Assembly: GCA_013180625.2 (NCBI GenBank)
Contig: SNVD02014575.1
Span: 1 to 64,000 of the forward strand
DNA from: Boswellia sacra
Taxonomy: Eukaryota > Streptophyta > Magnoliopsida > Sapindales > Burseraceae
Direction of reading: 5' to 3'
DNA length: 64,000 bases
Shown: positions 48,344-58,693 of the stretch, one piece after another
How the letters are laid out: every line of letters begins with the position of its first letter
How positions within the stretch are numbered: the stretch's first letter is position 1
Position numbers and translations under genes: made by a program
Notes under the pieces: generated by a model
The model's input: only the letters and a program-made list of their open reading frames with translations
Databases searched by the model: none
Told to the model about the DNA's origin: nothing

Positions 48344-49450
48344 TGTAGAGATTATGCATAAATATATTTGACATTAAGATTGATAATTAGTGAAAAACTA
48401 AATCACACACACAAAGAGATCATATTTAACATGTTTCGGCATCAATTGCCTACATCCATAGGTAAGGAGATAAATTCACTAGATTACAAGAGTACAAGAG
48501 ATAACATATCAGACCTAGTATTCTACCCAATATCCAATACTATAGAGCTCTAAAACTTTTCCCCCTTTCACTTGCTCACTTGGTGTTTTTTAACCATCTC
48601 TTTTACAACTCTTCACACGTCCTCACAAGGTCTAATCTCTCTCTCATATCTAAAATTGATTCTTAATTCCTATGGTTATATATTTATATATGGATCTTCT
48701 ATTCTTAATAGGAGTAAGACTCCTACTTATTTAATAACTCCAATTTTTTTCTAATTCCTTAGAGAAATCAACTTGAATTAGGAAACAAGCTACAAATCCA
48801 AACAATTTCCACATTGGCGAGTATCCTGTTTAAGCGACAAACATGATAAAAATCACATTGACCATCATTGCATCTATTTGATAGTGCTTTACCAAAAGTT
48901 GTTACTTAAGAATCACTCTACGTACAACTTGAAACCATTGTAGCCTATATCTTTTATGTATACTCAATCTCGAAAAATCTTCTTCTCCTAGTTTGCGACC
49001 TGGAGCTCTGATACCAATTGTAAGAAATTATGCGAAAATGTATTTGACATCAAGTAAATCACACACGCAAAAAGACACCATATTTAATGTGATATTTTAT
49101 CCAATACCTAATACTGTAGAGCCCTAAAACTATCCTCCAAACTATTCCGTGTTTCACTTACCCACTCGGTATTGTATAACCATCTCTTTTATAATTCTTC
49201 ACAAATCCCACAAAAGTGTTTTCTTTTATGTTTAATCTCTCTCTCATATCTAGAATTAATTCTCACCTCTTATATTTATAAGTCTATATATAAGGACCTT
49301 TTATTCCTAATAAAAGTAAGTCTCCTGTTTATTTAACAACTTTAATTTTTTATTTCTTGTACTTTTTTATTACGAATTAGAAACATATCTTTGTAGCCAT
49401 CATAACTAATAACAAGCCCAACCTTAGCCACCTCTCATTAGTATTGTTGA
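48344..49450 (-). mobile_element. TRIM-like LTR element, minus orientation
   Basis: Two related blocks of about 430-470 bases begin TGTAGAGATTATGCATAAAT (48344) and TGTAAGAAATTATGCGAAAAT (49019). Both continue with tatttgacat(t/c)aag, aatcacacac(a/g)c, ccaatacctaatac(t), agagc(t/c)ctaaaact and aatctctctctcatatct. Between them is about 205 bases of non-coding sequence ending gctctgatacca (49005-49016), the complement of the tRNA-iMet primer-binding site tggtatcagagc. So the element reads on the minus strand, with its 5' LTR at the right. The right LTR boundary near 49450 is approximate, and no coding region fits inside. Confidence 0.75.
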
Positions 49451-49970
49451 TGATCATCATGTGATACTTCACTCCGTTGACTTTGTGGACTTGAGTGGTG
49501 GAGATCCAACGCCACTTGTTTCATAACAAACACGTACTGTACTCTCATTAATTACCTGCCTCGAAAAGCTTTTAGTATTAAGTACCTCTTGAGAAAACGT
49601 TTGGGAGAAAAAGTTTAAAAATGGATTAGTTTAAGATATTGCATTATTAATAAAACTTATGGGTCTCACTGAGTGATATGTGTCGCAATCGTTAGCAGCC
49701 AAACGTAATAGGATCTCCAACTTTCGTTTCAATCCCACTCAATTTTCCTTTTCAAACTCACCACGTATCAAAATATCATTCCCTCTCAAATTCTACACAT
49801 TTCCAATGCAAATCTCCATTGAATACTCCACCAGAAAAACCTGCACCCATCCGCATCAGATTCCAACATCCCCAAAAGGTAAACTCTTGGTCTCATAGTA
49901 TAGTATTTGCACGATCTCCAGAGTGCCACAAGAAATTCTCTCGTGTTAACTTGAATGCATGAATTCCTTG
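49441..49970. repeat. Segment duplicated at 57.79-62.58 kb (copy 1)
   Basis: 49441-49560 (gatcatcatgtgatacttcactccgttgactttgtgg ...) matches 57790-57915, and 49678-49950 (atgtgtcgcaatcgttagcagccaaa..., ccacaagaaattctctcgtgttaac) matches 62400-62590. The order is the same, so this is a duplicated locus whose second copy has gained about 4.5 kb, including a solo LTR. Confidence 0.7.
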
Positions 49971-52063
49971 CTACAATCGTCTCTCACCGGTAAAAATGGA
50001 GTCTGCAGATGCACGTGCAAAAAAGATTTGATTGATAGACTTTCCCAAATCAAATTCATTGGAGATTTTTTTTTTGGTTAATCTAAATTATTATGAGTTA
50101 TTATTATTGTTATTGTTAATGAGTTACGAATTCAATTGATTTTGTATGTATGCATATTCTTTTCTCAGTAATAATCATTTATTTACAACCCTTCCATGGG
50201 AGTTGGGACTTGTAGATTTTATTCTGGAGTAATATTATACTTATAAAGTTTATATATAAAGTTGATACGGTACCACTCATTCAATGCATCAACTTTGTAT
50301 ACAAATCTTGTATACAGACTTGATAACTTTGTATTTAGACATAACTTATCAACGTTTATTACATTAATAACTCATATTAATTTTTTATTCACTTAATGTC
50401 ACATCAATTTTATATACAAACTTTATAAATATAGTGTTATTGTTTTGTTCTCCATCTTATAGATTCACGAACAAAATGGCGCAAAAAAACAATTTTTAAA
50501 TTGAAACAAAATAGCAATTGCAAATGATATAGCTGGTTTAATTACATATTAATTATTATAGACTTCTTTTTTTTTATGAAATATCCAAAAATTCTATGGA
50601 AGTGGGATGAATTGATTTCGTAATAAATACTAGATGAGAAAAACAGTAAAATTTTTATTTTTTAGTTTCTCTTGTCATTTTTTTTCGTTTAATGCCCACT
50701 CAAGAAAATTTCCCTTCTTTTAAATTCTTAGCTGAATTTTGGGCTGTCAAATTAATTCTAGCATGCTAATTGGAGCATTTTTGTCCTAACTTTAGGGCGA
50801 ATAAAACAAATTATAAACAAATAAATAAAAGAGAAGAGAAGAGGAGACGTGAAAGAGCTAGCTATGGTGTTGAAAGCTGCATCAAACTAAGTTGTTTTCA
50901 TAATGTGTTTTTTTTAAAAGAACCTAGAATCGTTGTTTTTATGAAAAACATTATGAAACACATTATGTTGTAGGTTCAACGGAGATGGAGTATTATCACC
51001 ATATATAAGCAATATTTCACATTTATGCCTTGAAACTCAACAATCGATCAACAACGTTGGCTCCAGTGCAACTTTTTATTGTTCATTCCCTTTTTGCTGT
51101 ATATATAATAGTCAAAATAAGGAATTGTCTTCTTTTTTTTTTTAAAAAAAAAATATATTTACATTAACGTTCCATGAGAAAAAAACATATTTAGTATGTA
51201 TAGACGTAAATATACATATATTTACATTAGCGTGTGTCCTAATACATTCAATACAACTCATATTATCGATTCGTTATCCGTGTGTTCATGCTAGTCAAGT
51301 CGTGTAAATGAACACAAGAAAAACGTAGAATATTACGCGCTTGGAAGCTTTTTCTCAAAAGGTGCCTAATACCAATTAAAGCTTAATTTTTGAGACAGAT
51401 AATTAATGAGTACAGTACTTTCAGCACAAATGTGAAGAAGTCCATGCATGCAGTGCAAAATCAACCCCGGTCGAAAATGATAATTAATAATGTACTCTTA
51501 TTATTAATTGGCGTCGCTGAGGATAAAAGTCTATTTTTAAAGGAGAAAATTAATTTCTTTGATTTTTCTAGCCTTAATTCTATTGATCATGATTGATGAT
51601 TAATATATGATATGATACTTATAGATTTCTAGAAATTGGGGGAGCCTTTTTGGGACACATTAGATTTTTTGGTTGCTGTACACTTTAGCCCTTTTTGGTT
51701 GTTGAAGTTTCCTAAATTGTCCAACAAATTGATTGATCATTAAACGACTCTGATTGAAGTCTCCTAAACTATCAGTATCATACCGATCATGCAATGATTG
51801 ATAGACTTTTCCAAATCAAATTCACTGGAGATTTTTTCTTTCGGGTTCATCAACAACCAAAAGAGGCTTTCCCAATTTCTAGAAATCCATCAACCAAAAT
51901 GCTACTTCAAGGAAGGTTACCTCTTTTATACATGTCCAACACGATCTAAACTCTCTCTTCTTGAGCTCTATATGCCGAATACACAATCAACCCCACTTGA
52001 TATAGGATCCAGAATCCTAGCTGCGCCATGTTATCTATCTCTTGAGACTTTTGGCACACATAA
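49971..52063. other. Intergenic sequence, no gene
   Basis: AT-rich. A short direct duplication is visible: tgattgatagacttt(c/t)ccaaatcaaattca(t/c)tggagatttttt occurs near 50030 and again near 51796. ORFs of 60-120 codons here have no recognisable features. Confidence 0.4.
50230..50441. mobile_element. MITE with inverted ends (aatattatacttataaag type)
   Basis: The left end gtaatattatacttataaagttt ... ttgat and the right end atcaa...aaactttataaatatagtgttat are imperfect inverted repeats around an AT-rich core. The ends resemble the right end of the MITE at 29119-29290, suggesting one family. Confidence 0.6.
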
Positions 52064-52322
52064 TGTAACGACCCTTCCCCCGCCCGATCTCTCCCGGGCG
52101 CACACGGACCCCCCTGCCCTGCCTCCGGGGTCACAGGTACATGGCCGGACACTCTAAGGTATTGTCCGCTCTGGGGCCCATCGGTCCCGCACGGTTTTGT
52201 CCACACTCCGTGTATCTACACACGGGTGTGACGCCTCCCCCACTCGAACCCAAGACCCCAAAGGCTATTGGAGTTCGAAGTGAGTACCATTCAAGTTCAA
52301 AGTGAGTACCATTCGGGCAAGT
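52064..52322 (+). repeat. GC-rich module, isolated copy
   Basis: Starts tgtaacgacccttcccccg and runs through ctctcccgggcgcac, cctccggggtcacagg, attgtccgctctgggg, cgcacggttttgtccacac and ctcgaacccaagacc to gggcaagt. Its last part duplicates the gttcaaagtgagtaccattc word. It lies directly left of the LTR-like block at 52325. Its sequence resembles the ends of a plant LTR family with a TGTAACGACCC start and an attgtccgct box, but the class is an inference. Confidence 0.75.
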
Positions 52323-52324
52323 AT

Positions 52325-55300
52325 TGATTTTTTTATAATCAGCCCATCACCTATAGCCCAGCCCACTTCCCTTTCATTTTAATTAATTATAAGACAAGAA
52401 AAAAAAAAGAAAAAGAGGAGAATTTCCAGAAAAATGGAGAGGGGTGACGGCTGAAGAGAGGAGAAAGGGAAGTGACAAATTCTGGGAGCATTTTTGAGGG
52501 CTTTCTCAAGGTAATTATTTCATTTTTAACCCAAATTAAATTCAATATCTTGAATTCTAACTATAGATATGAATTTAGAGGAGTTATTAGACATTTAAAA
52601 AATTTTTAGAGAGAGAAGATAGAGAGAGAAGGAAGAACAATGATGAAATTGGAAGTATTATTCAAGGTATTTCATATTCTTGTTGATTGTTATAGAATTT
52701 GTTTGAGGGAATTTTAAGTTTTGATGATAATTATGGAAATTTAGGGTTCTGTGAACAGTACTAATTCCGAAAATTTGTGTAATTTATTGGCTTTAAATCT
52801 GATTCTGAAATTTATATATGTTAAAATAGACATCTCAAGGATTTGTTTGAAGTTGGAGTCATTGAAAAATGTTGAGTATGCAATTTTATATAAATTCTCA
52901 AAGTTTATTGTTCACTACTAGAAATTCAATGTTTCTGCAGAAAATCAGTTTTGGGTAAGTTATTTGAGGTATCTAGAAGTCTTCAAAAATTATGAAATTT
53001 GGGGTATGAGTTCTTATATATGTCTAGTTTAATTCTGGAGAGTTTTGTGATTTTACAAATTTATTTCGAATTATCATGTATTTTGGAAAATTGAGAGGTC
53101 AGTTCTGGAAATGAATTTACAGAATTTTTGTATCTAGAAACATGAAGATTTTGAGGTATTTAATGAACTTGGAATGCTATGAAATTTTATATGTTATTAG
53201 ATATGTATGTGTAAAAGGTCTGTATAAAATCTTAGACAATTTTGACAAGTCAGTTATTTATTAAAAATCAAAGAGCAAGAACTGTTCTGTTTAAGAAGTT
53301 TGAAAATGGAGTTAATTAGGATTGATTGGATTAAGATATGAAGTTGGATATTGAGAATTTTAAATATTCAAGTTGCTTACTAATTGAATATGATGTGATG
53401 AGCTCTTTTATGATATTAGGACAAGGAAGGATTAATTCTTTGTTGAAGAATGTGGTCGGATAAGCGGAATGTTGATTTTGGAATCAAATCTGAGCTAATC
53501 GAGTTGTGTACCCAAATTTGTGAGTGGGTTATGTTTTGAGAATTTCATATTATATTCAAGTGTATTAAATTTATGGCTTTTCATATGATTTAAGTTATTA
53601 GTTTAATTAATTGAGTTATATTAAAAGTTTTTAGAATAGATCATGATGATTTATGTATTTTCGGAATAGGAGTGTGTAAAGTATTAGATTTTGGATAGAA
53701 GAGATGGTTATGGGTGGTGCTAGCAGATTAGTTTTGAAAATATAGCAATTGTTATTTCGATATGATTGAGTACAAGAGAAAAAAATAAATTTAATGTGAA
53801 AGTTGTAGCATGAATATATATGTTGGTGAAAAGTAGAAAGTTTTTGTTTATAATTTGAAAAGAGACATTGTATAATTAAATGAATTAGTATAGAAATTGA
53901 GGTATTGAGTTATTTTCTTTAAATAAATACATATGTTGAAGAAATGGTGATTTTGGTTAACAAAATGTTAAGTGATTGTATATTCAAAATAATGGCAAAT
54001 TAAGAAGAAAAAGTTTTGGAAAGTAGAATTTAAATTCTGCAGGGGTGATAATGCAAAATTTTAAAACTGCCCAAGCAGGGGCTGAATTATAAATTTAGGA
54101 AGCTGTTCCAGAAATTGTAGGGACCTACATGCAGAATTATGAAAAATTTAGAATATTCAAAAGATTTGAGTTAAAGCATGGTGTATGAGATTTTGTGATA
54201 GAAATATAAATTATGGTTTATAGTGAGATGAAAAGTATTTTATTTTATGGATATTTTAGAAAGTTTTAGAAAGAGTAGAAGATTTATTTTCTGGATAATT
54301 AGAAATATGTTTTTAGTATTTATTTAGCTATGTTTATTTAGCATTTAATAGAATTTCTGAGAATTTTAGCAAATTCAGAAGAATTCAAGTTAGTTTCTTT
54401 TTTATTTCTCGAGGGTAAATAGACTCATTTGTTATGTTTGCTTTCAATTATTAAGATGTTTCAAATCTAGTTTTCCAAATGGTTATAGATATAAATTTTA
54501 GTTGCAAAGTTAGTTTTAAACAATGATCTAGCATTTTTAAGAAAGATTCATGTTTTATATATGAATCGTTTTCTATATTATTATAGATGCATATTTTACC
54601 ATTTTATAGAAAGTGTAAAAGCAGAACAATTATGATCATATTTTTTTATAGCAATTTGATTTCAAGGATTTCTCAAAGTATTTGCAATTATTCTTTTAAG
54701 TATTTATCATGGATTTTCAAGGATTCAGATATTATGAGTTTCAGCTTATATAAGTTTCATAAATTTTGAAAAGAAATCAGTTTTAGAGAAAAGAAGAAAG
54801 TTTAATTACATTATACTAAGCTAGTACCCAGCTCACTTAGACAGTGAGACAGCAGATTTCAGATAGAAAGATAGAGGCCTTTGGGGCCCGTCCAGACACA
54901 CATAGAGGCTTTGGGCCGTGTGATCTGGGCGCTTTAGCCCTTTGGGGGCAGCTCTACGCATGCGTATGACTAGATAGCAGGCCTGCGCGATGTTAGATCT
55001 CGCCAGGTACAGATAGCTCTGCCTGAGTGATGTAGATCTCACCAGGTATGAGAAAATTCAGATAGCTCTGCCTGTGCGATGTTAGATCTCGCCAGGCAAG
55101 ATCAGACAGTTTCAGGGGTACTTGTTTAGTATAATGAAAAGAGTTTCGAATATGTTTATATGAGTTAGTTTGAAAAAGAAGCATGATTCACAATAGTTTC
55201 TTTTGAAAGAAGATTTTTAAGAAAATAATGTTTTTCATAGTAAATAACTGAAGCGATGATTTTAGCATGATCATCAAGAGCATCGTATTATACGATTAAA

Positions 55301-55802
55301 GATGATTATTTTATTGTTTTAAATATAACTAGTATTTTGATGAATTTAGTCATTCAATAGTTATTTATTTTAAAGTTTTATGACATTTTAGATGATATGA
55401 AAGTTATAGATTATAAAGATTATTTTTTTATATAAAGCAAATATTTATTTTATAACGATACGATTTCTTTTGGATTTAATTACAATTACATTTTTTTTAT
55501 CCCCACTCACTGAGTTTTATACTCACATCTTTGTTTTTACTTTTCTTTGTTTTTAAAATTTTCCCCCCCAGGATGAAAGCAAAATGTGATCTAGTTAGGA
55601 AGTGTGGAGGTCCAGCCACGTGATGGTGCAAGGATAGGTCAAGATTGTAATTAGTTAAATTGTTTTTTTTTATAAATTTCATTTATGGATGTAATGGAAA
55701 TTATTTCAAGTTTGTTCCATGAGAAAGAAAAGAATTAAGAAATAGTTGTAGTCCACAGTTTTAGGCATGATTCGCCCGTGTAGCTAGGGGCGGGTCGTGT
55801 CA
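52325..55802 (+). mobile_element. Solo-LTR-like block A, about 3.5 kb, non-coding
   Basis: Very AT-rich and colinear with block B (58694-62199) throughout its length. Shared landmarks include an ataagacaagaaaaa-rich start, gaacagtactaattccgaaaattt, a GC-richer island with cctttagggccc-type words and ctgcgcgatgttagatctcgccagg repeats, tttatccccactcactgagtttta, the terminal ccacagttttag and a ggggcgggtcgtgtca end. The actcactgagttttatactcac and cagg(a/g)tgaaagc words recall Del/Tekay-type Gypsy LTRs. No internal domain follows, so I read it as a solo LTR. The left edge is uncertain because the GC-rich module abuts it. Confidence 0.65.
54970..55110. repeat. Three hairpin-prone repeats inside LTR-like block A
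   Basis: The unit gcctg(c/a/t)g(c/t)gatgt(ta)gatctc(g/a)ccagg(t/c)a occurs three times with spacing of about 45-65 bases. Each unit has complementary ends (cctg.gcga ... tcgccagg). The same trio is present in block B at about 61380-61500 with substitutions. Confidence 0.65.
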
Positions 55803-55809
55803 ATTTTTA

Positions 55810-57246
55810 TGTAACGACCCTTCCCCCGCCCGATCTCTCCCGGGCGCACACGGACCCCTCTGCCCTGCCTCCGGGGTCACAGGTACATGGCCAGACACTC
55901 TAAGGTATTGTCCGCTCTGGGGCCCACCGGTCCCGCACGGTTTTGTCCACACTCCGTGTATCTACACACTGGGTGTGACGCCTCCCCCACTCGAACCCAA
56001 GACCCCAAAGGTCATTCAAGTTCAAAGTGAGTACCATTCGGGCAAGTTATGTAACGACCCATCCCCCGCCCGATCTCTCCCGGGCGCACAAGGACCCCCC
56101 TGCCCTGCCTCCGGGGTCACAGGTACATGGCCGGACACTCTAAGGTATTGTCCGCTCTGGGGCCCACCGGTCCCGCACGGTTTTGTCCACACTCCGTGTA
56201 TCTACACACGGGTGTGACGCCTCCCCCACTCGAACCCAAGACCCCAAAGGTCATTCAAGTTCAAAGTGAGTACCATTCGGGCAAGTTGCCGAATGGTACT
56301 CACTTTGAACTTGAATGACCTTTGGGTCTTGGGTTCGAGTGGGGGAGGCGTCACACCCGTGTGTAGATACACGGAGTGTGGACAAAACCGTGCGGGACCG
56401 GTGGGCCCAGAGCGGACAATACCTTAGAGTGTCCGGCCATGTACCTGTGACCCCGGAGGCAGGGCAGGGGGGTCCGTGTGCGCCCGGGAGAGATCGGGCG
56501 GGGGAAGGGTCGTTACATAAAAAGGCGCCTTTTTATGTAACGACCCTTCCCCCGCCCGATCTCTCCCGGGCGCACACGGACCCCCCTGCCCTGCCTCCGG
56601 GGTCACAGGTACATGGCCGGACACTCTAAGGTATTGTCCGCTCTGGGCCCACCGGTCCCGCACGGTTTTGTCCACACTCCGTGTATCTACACACGGGTGT
56701 GACGCCTCCCCCACTCGAACCCAAGACCCCAAAGGTCATTCAAGTTCAAAGTGAGTACCATTCGAGCAAACTTGCCCGAATGGTACTCACTTTGAACTTG
56801 AATGACCTTTGGGGTCTTGGGTTCGAGTGGGGGAGGCGTCACACCCGTGTGTAGATACACGGAGTGTGGACAAAACCGTGCGGGACCGGTGGGCCCCAGA
56901 GCGGACAATACCTTAGAGTGTCCGGCCATGTACCTGTGACCCCGGAGGCAGGGCAGGGGGGTCCTTGTGCGCCCGGGAGAGATCGGGCGGGGGATGGGTC
57001 GTTACATAACTTGCCCGAATGGTACTCACTTTGAACTTGAATGACCTTTGGGGTCTTGGGTTCGAGTGGGGGAGGCGTCACACCCAGTGTGTAGATACAC
57101 GGAGTGTGGACAAAACCGTGCGGGACCGGTGGGCCCCAGAGCGGACAATACCTTAGAGTGTCCGGCCATGTACCTGTGACCCCTGAGGCAGGGCAGGGGG
57201 GTCCGTGTGCGCCCGGGAGAGATCGGGCGGGGGAAGGGTCGTTACA
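55810..57246. repeat. Large near-perfect palindrome built from six GC-rich modules
   Basis: Six copies of the module of about 230-240 bases. Direct: 55810-56047, 56050-56286 and 56536-56768. Inverted: 56287-56517, 56769-57006 and 57009-57246. The order D D I / D I I equals its own reverse complement. The centre is ggcgcc at 56524-56529, inside a perfect palindrome aaaaaggcgccttttt flanked by gttacata / tatgtaac. Copy-specific variants are mirrored between arms: the extra base in cacactgggtg (about 55966) appears as cacccagtgtg near 57082, and cccatccccc with cacaagg (56059, 56087) appears as ccttgtg with gggatggg (56963, 56992). The arms are about 715 bases. All long ORFs here are shadows of the GC-rich module. 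Confidence 0.9.
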
Positions 57247-58300
57247 CATAACTACTACTATCATCATCATCATCATCTTGAATCGTGAAACTTCCCACAA
57301 AACCCTCTCCTCCCTAAGTCGTGAACTTTTGCTCGTGTCTTTCAGGTTTCAGCACTCGTGTAATTATTTTTCTGCATTTAGCGGACTTGCCTTTCAGGTA
57401 TTCAATTATTAATAAATTTATTTGTATCCGCCTAATCCTTCACCCCTTCATTTTTTTGTTTCTAAATCCTAATCTCAAAAAGAATTAGTCATTAACCTTA
57501 GATTACACGTTTGGCATCTAAATGCGATTTCATATTTATGCTTTTTGTTACAAGAAACTAATTATTCTAGTGATGAATATCTTTTGCTTTCATGTATAGA
57601 CTTCAAAGCTTTGTAGCACCATAGAACTGACATGAATCTCTATGCTTTTTTGCATCATTTTCTAAACTTTCAACAAGCGAAGGCAAGGAGAGCAGACATC
57701 AATAATCAATAATCAATACCCAAAGCCTGCTTCACTAGCATGACCACACATGATACATATTAACAAAACCCAAACCCTAGCTAGCTCTCGTCACTACTGT
57801 TTGTGATCATCAAGATGTGACACTTCATCTCCGTTGATTATGTGGACCTGAGTGGTGGAGATCCAACCTCTTGTTTCATACCAAACAAGTATTGTACTCT
57901 CATTAATTATATGATTTAATTCTCAAAGAAATGATGATATATGATTTATTTCTAATCAACTTAATTCCTTTGCGTGGCTTGCAAGTGGTAAATCTTTTCA
58001 GATGCATATGTCTGATTAACAGATTAAATTAAGGCCCCGACTAGTGCACCGAAATCATCGTACCAAAGAAATTAGAGAACCCATCACCACAATATAAATC
58101 TATATATATCTGGATATAGGAGGAGGAGAAAACAGAAAACCAGGGTATGCTCAAGGAGAGATAGTATTTTTCATATTTCTATTGAAACCCTATATGTATA
58201 TAAAAGCAAAGAGAAGCGAGAAATATAGTAATCCTAATTTAATTACTAATTATATAGTGGCGATGGAGCTATAAGGTGGCCAGGTATCTATGGTAACATG
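57247..58300. other. Intergenic; left part of duplicated segment (copy 2)
   Basis: Starts with an (ATC)n run (57260-57280). 57790-57915 matches 49441-49560. No credible gene on either strand. Confidence 0.45.
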
Positions 58301-58310
58301 AGACGCCACA

Positions 58311-58584
58311 TCACATCAATTGTTTTGCAGCGGATCCATCATGAACTCCGGTGTCGGAAGAGCCACATGAGCAAGAACCACCGAGAGAAGCAACAGATTT
58401 CATAAAGCAATTGAACATCATTCTCTTGACTAATTTCTTCTTAACTGGAAAAATACTTAGTGTACTAGAAACCGAGACTTCTTGTCTCGGAGCTGCCCTT
58501 TTCCTCACTTGCCAACCCCATTTCTTCCTCACTTTTTCGCTCTTCAATTCCTCTTCCTTGTATAAGCCTGCAAACTAGAAGCAT
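58311..58584 (-). CDS. Possible last exon of an unrecognised small gene
   Basis: On the minus strand an acceptor-like tttgcag precedes an open frame, about 58569 down to the stop at 58311. It encodes a basic stretch (KSEKVRKKWGWQVRKR), a Ser/Pro/Val region, KKKLVKRMMFNCFMKSVASL and a Cys/Ser/Gly tail (GGSCSCGSSDTGVHDGSAAK). The composition is protein-like. I do not know the family. A possible upstream exon (ATG near 62290, minus) lies on the far side of solo-LTR-like block B, which would then sit in its intron or have broken it. Confidence 0.35.
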
Positions 58585-58693
58585 TAATGAACTGTAAGCA
58601 GCTAGCACAACTACGTCCACAAAGAATTGCTAAACGAAGATAAGATCTATAGTTTACCGAAAATATGAAAGCATGCAACTCAGGGAGTAAATA

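Noticed and set aside
55975..57300. Several ORFs of 60-150 codons on both strands with identical peptides (SPARSLPGAQGPPCPAS and similar)
   Set aside because: They are translations of the repeated GC-rich module in both orientations. Equal open frames on both strands and no domain argue against coding.
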